Below are positions 1 through 6,806 of a stretch of 8,248 bases of DNA, piece by piece. Each line of letters opens with the position of its first letter. Within the stretch, counting starts at the first letter, position 1. Where the stretch lies: the NCBI GenBank assembly GCA_964481575.1, contig CAYZTR010000062.1:1-8248 (forward strand). The letters run 5' to 3'. Source of the DNA: UQRS01 sp964481575. Its GTDB lineage: Bacteria > Bacillota > Clostridia > Oscillospirales > Acutalibacteraceae. The translations under genes were made by a program, and so were the position numbers. The notes beneath the pieces are model-generated. The model saw only the letters and a list, made by a program, of their open reading frames with translations, made no database searches and had not been told where the DNA came from.

Positions 1-63
1 GTTTCTGTCATGGGGAGCGCCCGGCCCCGTCCCGGCAGCGTCATCGAAGCCGGCTGATACTGA

Positions 64-95
64 TTCTTTATAAAACCGTTTGGTTTTATAAAGAA
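64..95. repeat. Perfect 14-bp palindromic hairpin
   Basis: TTCTTTATAAAACC (64-77) and GGTTTTATAAAGAA (82-95) are exact inverted copies around a four-base loop, GTTT. It is the leftmost clear member of the hairpin chain and directly abuts the next hairpin. It is A/T-rich with no adjoining T-run, so it does not look like a standard terminator. Confidence 0.85.
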
Positions 96-117
96 GGAAC
101 CGCCTAATGGCGCTTCC
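96..117. repeat. Hairpin with 9-bp stem and one mismatch
   Basis: GGAACCGCC (96-104) faces GGCGCTTCC (109-117) around a TAAT loop. Eight of nine positions pair, with one C-C mismatch. It has no spacer to the hairpins on either side. Confidence 0.75.
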
Positions 118-142
118 CTTTTGCGGCGAACCGCCGCAAAAG
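118..142. repeat. Perfect 11-bp G+C-rich hairpin
   Basis: CTTTTGCGGCG (118-128) and CGCCGCAAAAG (132-142) are exact inverted copies around the three-base loop AAC. It abuts the preceding hairpin directly. Confidence 0.85.
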
Positions 143-144
143 CC

Positions 145-220
145 GTCTCATGCAGTTCTTAACGCACCTGCGGTGCTATAAAAAGGTTTTTAACCTTTTT
201 AATAAGAACTAGTATGACAC
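145..220. repeat. Branched hairpin: long outer stem enclosing two hairpins
   Basis: The outer stem pairs AGTTCTTA (154-161) with TAAGAACT (203-210). It extends outward through 145-153 with 212-220, apart from one bulged base, one mismatch and one G-T pair. Inside are a GCACC/GGTGC hairpin (164-168, 172-176) and an AAAAAGGTT/AACCTTTTT hairpin (180-188, 192-200). The layout is a three-way junction as found in structured RNAs or folded mobile-element ends. Confidence 0.65.
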
Positions 221-236
221 CATCCATTTTGGGGTT

Positions 237-265
237 ATTATACCACAGAAAAAGGCAGGATTCAA
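237..265 (-). promoter_or_regulatory. Minus-strand promoter-like sequence reading into the hairpin cluster
   Basis: On the minus strand TTGAAT (265-260), a 17-base spacer, then TATAAT (242-237) preceded by TGG, which makes an extended -10 (TGGTATAAT). The -10 is a perfect match and the spacing is ideal. The -35 matches at four of six positions and lies inside the terminator stem. Transcription would begin near 230 and run through the hairpin cluster at 220-64. Confidence 0.4.
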
Positions 266-279
266 GGTAGAATCCCGCC
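249..279 (-). terminator. Rho-independent terminator of the minus-strand operon
   Basis: Read on the minus strand, GGCGGGATTC (279-270) pairs with GAATCCTGCC (263-254) through ten base pairs including one G-U, with a six-base loop, and is followed by five T (253-249). It lies about 140 bases past the acyltransferase stop, the last gene of the train. It is the only convincing intrinsic terminator found. Confidence 0.72.
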
Positions 280-313
280 AAAAAAGTACTATGCGACCTT
301 TTCAAATTGGTAC

Positions 314-344
314 AACCTGTCTGCCCATATCGGGCCGGCAGGTT
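314..344. repeat. Imperfect hairpin downstream of the acyltransferase
   Basis: AACCTG (314-319) pairs with CAGGTT (339-344), and GCCC (323-326) with GGGC (332-335), with a small internal loop. GGCAGGTT at 337-344 is also perfectly complementary to AACCTGCC at 401-408, so two alternative pairings exist between the last stop codon and the terminator. No T-run follows, so it is not a terminator. Confidence 0.3.
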
Positions 345-418
345 TGACTGCGGATAGATTTCGGGTATAGCGAGGGGCGTATGGAATAACTATGTGGAAA
401 AACCTGCCAAGTTAATTC

Positions 419-1465
419 TCAACATTTTTGCGATTTTGCGAATATAAGTCCATCCAGCTTATTCATGCAGAAATCATACGCAAGGGCTAATATACAGGTA
501 AGTACAAAGGATAAAAGGAAAAAGGACGCATTATCGTTTTTATAAATCCCTTTCCAGTTTAGAATCATCATTGGAATCCTTTGCAATATATATATGCTAA
601 AGATATGGCTGCCTAAAAAATCCAAGAACGCATTGTTAAAGGATATCTTCATAGTGATGCCCACTACGAGAATTACAAAGAACAAAGCATAAATTTGATA
701 AATCCAAGTGCTTTTCCCTGTTCGTCCAGATAGCCAATGATAGGCCATGAATGCAAATGCTATTGCGGCGCAATAAAGAATGTCATTTCGCATGACAATC
801 TTCTCTATTTTCTCACGCAAAATGGCATACCATACGCCCAGCGAATAGCATAGCATCGTATTATACCAGTAATTGGGCCGGTACAAAGATAAGGTATGAG
901 ATAACAGTATACTGAGAAGCGTTACGGATACAGCGGCCAGGTACGGATTTCTCCTGAACACAAAAGAAGATACAGCGGAAAACAAATAGCAAGCAACAAT
1001 CGCCATAATATACCAGTTGCTGTTTCCCAAGCTTGTCCAGGTAGTAAATGCCAGTAAAATGTGCTGCAGCGAGTATTTTACTCCCATAGCACTTCGCACG
1101 ATCAGGAATAGGAGAACTGCAATATCGAAATGGAGCAACGTTTTTAATGCCCGGCGGATCGGGATCGATTTGACATAGGGAAGACCCTTCCGTTTGATGG
1201 ATTCCATAACGCCATAGCCGGAATAGAACAAAAACGGTGCGACCATAAGCTGACCCAAATATGTTACGATTGTGACCGCAACATCGTCAGCAGGGGTAAG
1301 TGTCATATAGTTGCGGGAATGGGATACAAAAACCATCAGAACAAAGAACCCCTTGATACAATTGGTGCGGGGGGGGGTAATGTAATCCTTCTGAAATTCC
1401 TCAGGAGAGGCAATCTCCATTCCTTGGGCGCAAACAAACAACAAAACAATAATTATGGCGGACAT
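419..1465 (-). CDS. Membrane acyltransferase-3 family protein, likely polymer O-acyltransferase, with C9 tract
   Basis: A 348-residue polytopic membrane protein of the acyltransferase-3 family, which O-acylates surface sugars and wall polymers. Recognisable parts are IKGFFVLMVFVSHSRNY (about 37-53, with the conserved His in the first core helix), FLFYSGYGVMESIKRKG (about 78-94), and GNSNWYIMAIVACYL (about 148-162). About nine or ten hydrophobic segments run through to the C-terminus. The length is normal for the family, so the gene looks intact. The ATG at 1465 follows GGGAGG at a rather long 13-base spacing and overlaps the preceding stop by 13 bases, which suggests coupled translation. Codons 30-33 (Thr-Pro-Pro-Arg) contain nine consecutive C residues on the coding strand, so gain or loss of one base would destroy nearly the whole protein. 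It probably decorates the polymer made by the upstream genes. The acyl group is unknown. Confidence 0.87.
   Translation of the reverse strand: MSAIIIVLLFVCAQGMEIASPEEFQKDYITPPRTNCIKGFFVLMVFVSHSRNYMTLTPADDVAVTIVTYLGQLMVAPFLFYSGYGVMESIKRKGLPYVKSIPIRRALKTLLHFDIAVLLFLIVRSAMGVKYSLQHILLAFTTWTSLGNSNWYIMAIVACYLFSAVSSFVFRRNPYLAAVSVTLLSILLSHTLSLYRPNYWYNTMLCYSLGVWYAILREKIEKIVMRNDILYCAAIAFAFMAYHWLSGRTGKSTWIYQIYALFFVILVVGITMKISFNNAFLDFLGSHIFSIYILQRIPMMILNWKGIYKNDNASFFLLSFVLTCILALAYDFCMNKLDGLIFAKSQKC
1369..1377 (-). repeat. Homopolymeric C9 tract in the acyltransferase coding region
   Basis: Nine G on the plus strand, read as nine C on the coding strand, spanning codons 30-33. It is the longest single-base run of G or C I see in the window. 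Other runs are A/T tracts of about seven bases. In the sequenced state the tract keeps the gene open. Confidence 0.9.
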
Positions 1466-4164
1466 ATTTTATTCTGTGCCTCCCTTAGTGTGCCATACTG
1501 ATTCAGTTCCATAATCTTTTCGTATACCCGTTGGCAGTTGTTCTGATCATTGAATGAGAAGAAATTATCGATCCGATTCCGATATTTTTCTTTCAGCTTG
1601 CATCCATTCTCCATGTACTCGATGATGCGCTCAACAGTGCCCTCAAGGGTGTATTCAACCTCGCCAAAGCCGTCTCGCTCGTAGTCGAAGTAACCTTTTT
1701 TATAGGTATGATCCCCGGCAAAAAAGGCTTCACAGTCAAATTGTGTATAAAACAGAGGCTTTCTTAAATACGCGAAATCAAATACTGCCGAGGAATAATC
1801 TGTTACCAGCAAGCTGCACTGGGCGAACAAATCCCGGTATTCCATACCGCTGTCCAATAGTTTTACCTGGGGATCCGCCGAAAAAAGGCCTACATGCGGC
1901 CATAGATTAGGGTGCGGCATAAAGGCTAGCGTGTATCCGTACAATTTGGCAGCGTCCAGAAGCCTGCGGTCGTTCATTAGCTCGCTGTAAAAGTGGAGAA
2001 AAGGGCTTTTCATAAAATCGGGACCGATTGTCCACAGTCCTGTATGCTTGTCCAGCTTACCCATCAAATACTTCCGCCAGGTTGGGACAATGGCAATCAT
2101 TTTCCTGCTTTCGGAATACAAGCGATCGAAGCGGGGAAGCCCCGTGAGCCAAATTTGCTCTTGAGAATATCCGTAATTTCCATTCACGATAGAGCGCCAT
2201 TCCGGTTTTGCAGCAGTTACGAATCCCGCGAAATTTTTGGCTCTGCGATTTAGCCAGGATGAAACATCATCCTTTATCACACCATGCTGCAAAAATATGA
2301 ATTTCTTGGATGAAATCATATCCTGATATGCGTCGCGGTATTTATAGAACGGGTTATAGATATCTATTTCCGCATGGCTTGATAGATTGCAGTCGCTTAT
2401 GATAAGCAGAAGTTTATGCCACCGGGAGTCCTTGGCTAAAACCGGGCCCACCTTTTTCATGCGTTTATAGTCTGGGCAATCATAATTGATCACAAAGAAG
2501 GATCGGATTTCCGGATGGTTTTTTTGCATGTAGCGGAACAGGGCTTCTCCATTGTCTCCCGCCTTTCCGGCCCGGTCCGAGATCAGCCAAATGGGGCGTT
2601 TTTTCAGTTTCGAGAGAATCCCGGACAGAAACCGGGCAATCACGGCATTTCTGCCACCTTTGGCATTGGTTTTCCACACCTCTTTGCAGAACGTCTTTTC
2701 CAGTTCCACCCTGCGCAGCGTTTGGCAGGGCGTTACGCAGATTCCTCTGGGGGCTTGCCGGATCACCCAGTTACCGCAGTAGGCATACGCATTTTTATAT
2801 TTTTGGGATATCGGGAAGAATTGACCATATCCTACATTCCTCAGTGGGATATTCACCCCACAAACGTTTAAGATGACAGAAATATCATAGGTACTATTTT
2901 TGTCCAACAGCAATTTAGCATTAAAGCCAATTCCGCGCTGGATTACCTCGTTAAGAGCAACGGTATTGACAGATGTTTTCAGTATTTCACATGGATAGAT
3001 TGTATCATTGGCACGAATGAACAGTTTGGCGTTCTCCCATAAATTTGAGAGAACCGAGACAACGCCTTCCAAAATGAAACCGTTATCCGTTGAAGTAATG
3101 AAATCAAAGGAAACCGGGCATTCGGATAACTTGATGATGGCCCCGCCAGGGAATGCAAAAACGACATCGCAGCCGCGCTGAATGGGCGTTGGAACAATGC
3201 CGTACTTCCAGGAAAGGGTAAAGAATTTGTGTTCACGGAAAATGTTCCGCTGTGCCATAATCACGTCATCATCGATGTGTTTTAAGATTTTACGAATGGC
3301 GCACTTATATTCTTCTGTTTCATCGGTGGATAACGTACCTCCTGGTATTTTATTTTGCTTGATTCTAAATTGAAGATCATACATAAGAGTAAACTGAACG
3401 AAACGGGGAAGGTAATGATATTCACTCAAAAAATAATCTATCAATTCTTGTTGGAAAAACTGCATGCAAGGCAGATATCTTTCCTTACGGTAAATTCCGG
3501 ATTGAATGGCAGATTGCTCACCAGTGCTTCTGCGCCGATACCAATATTTCGCGTCTGTTATGACTCCCAAAGCCGCTTTGGACGCCAATATTTTTTGCAA
3601 AACCTTCGCATCCTCAGCATACACAAGCCGCGTATCGAAGCCGCAGGATAACATACATTCCGCTTTTACAAATGCGCTTGACATAGACAACTGCGGATTT
3701 TGCCATTCTTTATCTAAATCAATGACCCTATCTCCTTGGTCAAACTTATAATTGAGAATATGTTCCCCTCTCCGGCCATCGAAAAAAATCATCGGGAACG
3801 CGACAATATCCGTTTCTTCATAATGACAGTCCAAGAAATTGCAGGCGGCCTTGACTGTGTTTTCAGACAGCTTGTCGTCTGCATCCATAAAGTTTATGTA
3901 TTGGCCTTCGACATATCTCAACGCCTCATTTCGTGCGGAGGAAACTCCGCCATTCTCCTTGTGAATCACTAGGATATTATCCGGATACTGGGCGCCGTAT
4001 TCGTCGCAAATATTACCACTGCCATCTGCAGAACCATCGTCTACGAGAATCAATTGAATGCTTGAAAAGCCAATATTTTGCCCGATGATACTGTCAATTG
4101 CTTCCCTTAAAAAGGGTTCTACATTGTATACCGCCATAACGATAGACGCTTTGTATTTGTACAC
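1453..4164 (-). CDS. Bifunctional GT2 glycosyltransferase / CDP-glycerol glycerophosphotransferase
   Basis: A large two-domain enzyme, 903 residues from the chosen start. The N-terminal part (about 5-230) is a GT-A fold family 2 glycosyltransferase with SIVMAVYN (7-14), VDDGSADGS (41-49), ENGGVSSARN (70-79) and a DAD metal-binding motif (94-96). A less recognisable, strand-rich middle (about 325-480) follows. The C-terminal part (about 520-895) is a TagF-like phosphotransferase with LQHGVIKDD (625-633), TGLPRFD (674-680), PTWR (694-697), PHP (750-752), TDYSS (788-792) and FAYLRKPL (797-804). It may add both a sugar and an alditol phosphate to the polymer. Start choice: GTG at 4164 has TGGGAGGA eight bases upstream. 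An in-frame ATG at 4233 would add 23 residues, but it has a weak site and overlaps the ATPase gene. The stop overlaps the next start by 13 bases. Acceptor and sugar unknown. Confidence 0.9.
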   Translation of the reverse strand: MYKYKASIVMAVYNVEPFLREAIDSIIGQNIGFSSIQLILVDDGSADGSGNICDEYGAQYPDNILVIHKENGGVSSARNEALRYVEGQYINFMDADDKLSENTVKAACNFLDCHYEETDIVAFPMIFFDGRRGEHILNYKFDQGDRVIDLDKEWQNPQLSMSSAFVKAECMLSCGFDTRLVYAEDAKVLQKILASKAALGVITDAKYWYRRRSTGEQSAIQSGIYRKERYLPCMQFFQQELIDYFLSEYHYLPRFVQFTLMYDLQFRIKQNKIPGGTLSTDETEEYKCAIRKILKHIDDDVIMAQRNIFREHKFFTLSWKYGIVPTPIQRGCDVVFAFPGGAIIKLSECPVSFDFITSTDNGFILEGVVSVLSNLWENAKLFIRANDTIYPCEILKTSVNTVALNEVIQRGIGFNAKLLLDKNSTYDISVILNVCGVNIPLRNVGYGQFFPISQKYKNAYAYCGNWVIRQAPRGICVTPCQTLRRVELEKTFCKEVWKTNAKGGRNAVIARFLSGILSKLKKRPIWLISDRAGKAGDNGEALFRYMQKNHPEIRSFFVINYDCPDYKRMKKVGPVLAKDSRWHKLLLIISDCNLSSHAEIDIYNPFYKYRDAYQDMISSKKFIFLQHGVIKDDVSSWLNRRAKNFAGFVTAAKPEWRSIVNGNYGYSQEQIWLTGLPRFDRLYSESRKMIAIVPTWRKYLMGKLDKHTGLWTIGPDFMKSPFLHFYSELMNDRRLLDAAKLYGYTLAFMPHPNLWPHVGLFSADPQVKLLDSGMEYRDLFAQCSLLVTDYSSAVFDFAYLRKPLFYTQFDCEAFFAGDHTYKKGYFDYERDGFGEVEYTLEGTVERIIEYMENGCKLKEKYRNRIDNFFSFNDQNNCQRVYEKIMELNQYGTLREAQNKICPP

Positions 4165-4170
4165 CGAGCT

Positions 4171-4180
4171 GTTCCTCCCA
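4171..4180 (-). promoter_or_regulatory. Strong ribosome binding site that sets the GT2/TagF fusion start at GTG 4164
   Basis: On the minus strand TGGGAGGAAC lies between the ATPase stop (4196) and GTG at 4164, with eight bases between GGGAGGA and the GTG. A start here yields a protein opening with Val(Met)-YKYKASIVMAVYN, the usual beginning of this type of GT2 domain. Confidence 0.6.
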
Positions 4181-4195
4181 TTTTTATATACAAAA

Positions 4196-4933
4196 TTATT
4201 CCAGTATTTTTTGATAAGCTGCGGAAACGGCATCGATATCCCCGGAGGAAATCAGATGCCCCTTTTGCAGCAAAATAGCCTTATTGCACAGCCTTTGCAC
4301 CTGTTCCAAAGAGTGGGAAACGAACAAAACCGTTACCCCCCGCTCGAACATCTCCATGATTTTCTGCTCACTTTTTTTCCGGAATTTGGCATCCCCAACG
4401 GAAAGCACCTCATCCAGAATTAAAATCTCCGGATCCGCAATGGTCGCAATCGCGAAGCCCAGCCGCGCCCGCATGCCGGAGGAATAATTTTTCAGCGGAA
4501 CGTTAATAAATTCCTTCAGCTCCGAAAAATCCACAATCTCATCGAATTTGTCCGTGAGATACTGCTTGGAATAGCCAAGAATGCTTCCGTATAGAAAGAT
4601 ATTTTCCGCGCCGGTATACTGGGGGTCAAATCCAGCGCCGAGTTCCAGAAGCGGGGCGATCACTCCGCTGCGGTACATCGTACCTTCATCAGGATGATAA
4701 ACTCCCGCGATGATTTTCAGCAGTGTACTCTTGCCTGCGCCGTTCAACCCCAGGATTCCCAAGCGCTCCCCTTTTTCCACGGAAAAGGTGATATTTCGCA
4801 GCGCCCAGAACTCGTCGTACATCAGCTGCTTCTTTAGAAGCTTAATCACGTACTCTTTTAGGCTATCCGTCTTTTCTTTGCTTAGGTTGAACTTTATGCC
4901 AACATCCTTCAGCTCAATTACCGTTTCTCCCAT
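4196..4933 (-). CDS. ABC transporter ATP-binding protein for polymer export (TagH/Wzt-like)
   Basis: A 245-residue ATPase that powers the adjacent permease. Walker A is GLNGAGKST (62-70), the ABC signature is YSSGMRARLGFAIA (150-163), Walker B is ILILDEVLSVGD (170-181), and the H-loop histidine is in LFVSHSLEQ (His 207). The sequence around LLELGAGFDPQYTGAENI (95-112) is characteristic of the polysaccharide/teichoic-acid export subfamily. The protein ends right after the nucleotide-binding domain. It lacks the long C-terminal extension found in Bacillus TagH and the polymer-binding domain of some Wzt proteins, so export is probably not gated by binding of a modified chain end to this subunit (inference). 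The start ATG at 4933 follows a GGAAGGAT ribosome binding site. The downstream fusion gene begins 31 bases after its stop (preferred start) or overlaps it by 38 bases (alternative start). Confidence 0.94.
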   Translation of the reverse strand: MGETVIELKDVGIKFNLSKEKTDSLKEYVIKLLKKQLMYDEFWALRNITFSVEKGERLGILGLNGAGKSTLLKIIAGVYHPDEGTMYRSGVIAPLLELGAGFDPQYTGAENIFLYGSILGYSKQYLTDKFDEIVDFSELKEFINVPLKNYSSGMRARLGFAIATIADPEILILDEVLSVGDAKFRKKSEQKIMEMFERGVTVLFVSHSLEQVQRLCNKAILLQKGHLISSGDIDAVSAAYQKILE

Positions 4934-4954
4934 GCTTGATGATCCTTCCAGAAA

Positions 4955-5740
4955 TCAAATGTGCAAGACGAATGTGTTCTGCTTTTTATGAAAAAGCCAA
5001 CTGCCTATGGCAATGGATACTACGCACCAAACCGCCGTGTATGCCAAATACCCCATTTTCATCGGCGTGCCGTAAAGACAGCTGCGGAACAGCGCAATAA
5101 TACAGAACAGCGGATTGGATTCCAATACCCAGCCCTTTCCGGCGTTCATAAAGCTGTCAGGATAATAAAAAATCGCACATAGATACATCAGCAGCGCCAG
5201 GCCAACGCTCCAGAGGTATTCCATGTCCCGGAAGTACACTCCCAAAGTGGCAAGCACCATTCCCACGCCCAGTGAAAGGAAAAAAAGCAGCAGCAGCGGA
5301 ATCCATATTAACAGGATATACTTAGTAGGCCAAACGCCCAGAACCACGGATACAACCGCCAAAACAATCAGCGAAAAGCCGAAAATCACATAGGAGTAAA
5401 TAATACTGGACAGTGGATATAAATATTTGGGGACATACACCTTGTTAATCATTGCGGAGTTGGTACGTATTGACCGCAGCGCAGCTGTGGTTGCCTGTGA
5501 AAAACAACTGTACAAAAGCCGGCCCGATAGGACATAGACAGGATAGGTTTTATCCGATCTGCCAAACAGCGTCCCAAATACAAAGGTCAATACGAGCATA
5601 TTTAGCAAAGGTTCCAGCAGCGTCCATGCCAGCCCCAGATAGGATCGCCGATACTTCAGAATGATTCCGCGCTTTACCAATTCTGAGAGGAGGAAGCGGT
5701 AGCGTTTGAATTCCTGTATTTTTTCTGTCAGATTATGCAT
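4955..5740 (-). CDS. ABC-2 type polysaccharide/teichoic acid export permease (TagG/Wzm-like)
   Basis: A 261-residue integral membrane protein, the normal size for TagG/Wzm-type permeases that carry lipid-linked teichoic acid or polysaccharide across the cytoplasmic membrane. The N-terminus has the amphipathic stretch and short motif KYRRSYLGLAWTLLEPL (about 29-45) typical of this family, followed by about six hydrophobic segments. The conserved VYFRDMEYLW element (about 168-177) and the NPL...FR segment (about 205-215) are present. A strong ribosome binding site (TTTGGAGGGAAT) precedes the ATG at 5740. It sits 40 bases after the Stealth gene and 21 bases before the ATPase gene, so the two ABC genes are an obvious pair. 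The family assignment is firm. Whether the cargo is a wall teichoic acid or a capsule is inferred from the neighbouring genes. Confidence 0.93.
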   Translation of the reverse strand: MHNLTEKIQEFKRYRFLLSELVKRGIILKYRRSYLGLAWTLLEPLLNMLVLTFVFGTLFGRSDKTYPVYVLSGRLLYSCFSQATTAALRSIRTNSAMINKVYVPKYLYPLSSIIYSYVIFGFSLIVLAVVSVVLGVWPTKYILLIWIPLLLLFFLSLGVGMVLATLGVYFRDMEYLWSVGLALLMYLCAIFYYPDSFMNAGKGWVLESNPLFCIIALFRSCLYGTPMKMGYLAYTAVWCVVSIAIGSWLFHKKQNTFVLHI

Positions 5741-5780
5741 ATTCCCTCCAAATTAGAGCCGCTTCCATTAAGCACGTGTT

Positions 5781-6806
5781 TTATTGCTCAAAAGTGGAAC
5801 GCTGCCCAAGAATCGCGTCAAATGCAGCGGCGATTTGCACTTTTTTCGCTTCAAACCCAGTGGTGCGGTCTGTGTCATTAATGCACAGAAGCGCGTATTT
5901 TTTTGTTTTAATTGCCTCGCACAGGTCATCTACGCTCTGATCCTTAATGTGATAGCATCTGCCAAAACTGGCTGCTTGAGGGGTGAACGATCCCTCCGCA
6001 AGCTGCCAGAATTTGAAAACCCACTGATTCACTTGGGCTTTTCCGCGAAATCTGTGGCGGCACGTCTCATCAAGCGTGTCTCCCGCCACGGCCCATACTT
6101 TCTCCAATGTAGATTTCAGAAAATTGCTGGGCAAGTGCTGGTAGTAGAATCCCGGAAACCATCGCCACGGGAGCAGCACCGAAGTCCGATAGAGATTCTT
6201 CTTTCCATAGCAAAGCCGGAACCATTTTCGGTAATGTTTTCGAAGCTGATCCTGCTTGTTGAAATTGGCGTTGATGATTTCCAAATCGCTGCAGTTGTAG
6301 CTTCCTGCGCTCCCCGGCCCGCAGTAAATTGCGTCCAGAGCAAATACATCCCGGGGAACACCATTGCAAAAGAAATCGTCAGGCGACACGCACCGTGTAA
6401 TGTACATATCGTCATTGAAATAGACGAATTGCTCTGCCAAATCCTCGATTTTATGCATATTCAATTCAATGGTATGGGAATTGAAGGTGGGAAGGTATTC
6501 GTGGGGGATATAGTCCCGATGATCGACAATATGGAGCTTTGGATGTTCGGTGTTCAGCCATTTGGGAATCTGCCCGCACGTTACAAAATGAATTTTTCGA
6601 ACCCAGGGCGCGAATTCTTCAACCGCGCGAAACCAATATCTGAGTAGATCCCAATCTCGATACCGATAGTCTCCGTCATCCAGGACCGGTTTGTGCCCCG
6701 ACTCTTTTTCTGCGTACTGTTGCTTTTCTTCCTGCCAAGCCGGGTCATTTCCATCTACCCAGGCAATCACAAAATCAATTTCCGACTGCTTGCGCTGTTC
6801 CATCAT
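5781..6806 (-). CDS. Stealth-family sugar-phosphate transferase
   Basis: A 341-residue protein with the conserved blocks of the Stealth family, whose characterised members transfer hexose-1-phosphate from a nucleotide sugar to make phosphodiester-linked capsular polysaccharides. Block CR1 is IDFVIAWVDGNDPAW (residues 10-24). CR2 spans about 47-137, with RDWDLLRYWFR, IHFVTCGQIPKWL and FNDDMYI. A CR3-like stretch is at about 222-268 and a short CR4-like stretch (LLCINDTD) at about 306-313. The reading frame stays open upstream to 7109, but that part only shadows the preceding gene. ATG at 6806 lies nine bases after a GGAG ribosome binding site, and CR1 follows at once, so this start is preferred (ATG at 6803 is the alternative). 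The 32-base overlap with the preceding gene suggests translational coupling. Its presence suggests that the exported polymer has glycosyl-phosphate linkages. Substrate unknown. Confidence 0.9.
   Translation of the reverse strand: MMEQRKQSEIDFVIAWVDGNDPAWQEEKQQYAEKESGHKPVLDDGDYRYRDWDLLRYWFRAVEEFAPWVRKIHFVTCGQIPKWLNTEHPKLHIVDHRDYIPHEYLPTFNSHTIELNMHKIEDLAEQFVYFNDDMYITRCVSPDDFFCNGVPRDVFALDAIYCGPGSAGSYNCSDLEIINANFNKQDQLRKHYRKWFRLCYGKKNLYRTSVLLPWRWFPGFYYQHLPSNFLKSTLEKVWAVAGDTLDETCRHRFRGKAQVNQWVFKFWQLAEGSFTPQAASFGRCYHIKDQSVDDLCEAIKTKKYALLCINDTDRTTGFEAKKVQIAAAFDAILGQRSTFEQ

Larger units (their letters stand above)
1..230 (-). ncRNA. Candidate structured RNA or palindromic repeat element (unidentified)
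   Basis: A non-coding stretch made almost wholly of adjacent hairpins (64-220), preceded on its right by a promoter-like sequence pointing into it. Positions 1-63 are G+C-rich and contain a weaker CCGGC/GCCGG stem (32-36, 49-53). TGTCAT at 6-11 is an inverted match to ATGACA at 214-219, which might be element ends. I recognise no known RNA family. The alternatives are a dispersed palindromic repeat or a small mobile element that folds. The left boundary is unknown because the window begins here. Confidence 0.35.

Noticed and set aside
1..220. CRISPR array
   Set aside because: The palindromes differ from one another and there are no regularly spaced direct repeats.
159..227. 22-codon minus-strand frame starting at ATG 227, a possible leader peptide after the promoter-like sequence
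   Set aside because: It would be nearly leaderless, has no ribosome binding site, and its codons coincide with hairpin stems. Chance is the simpler explanation.
2519..2525. A7 run on the coding strand of the fusion gene, and similar seven-base A/T runs elsewhere (4372-4378, 8008-8014)
   Set aside because: Runs of this length are common in such base composition and are weaker candidates for slippage than the C9 tract.
2515..2871. 118-codon plus-strand open frame
   Set aside because: It is antisense to the GT2/TagF fusion gene with no motif. It is a shadow frame.
5784..6647. 287-codon open frame on the plus strand
   Set aside because: It lies antisense to the Stealth gene, shows no recognisable motif, and its extent follows the frame of the real gene.
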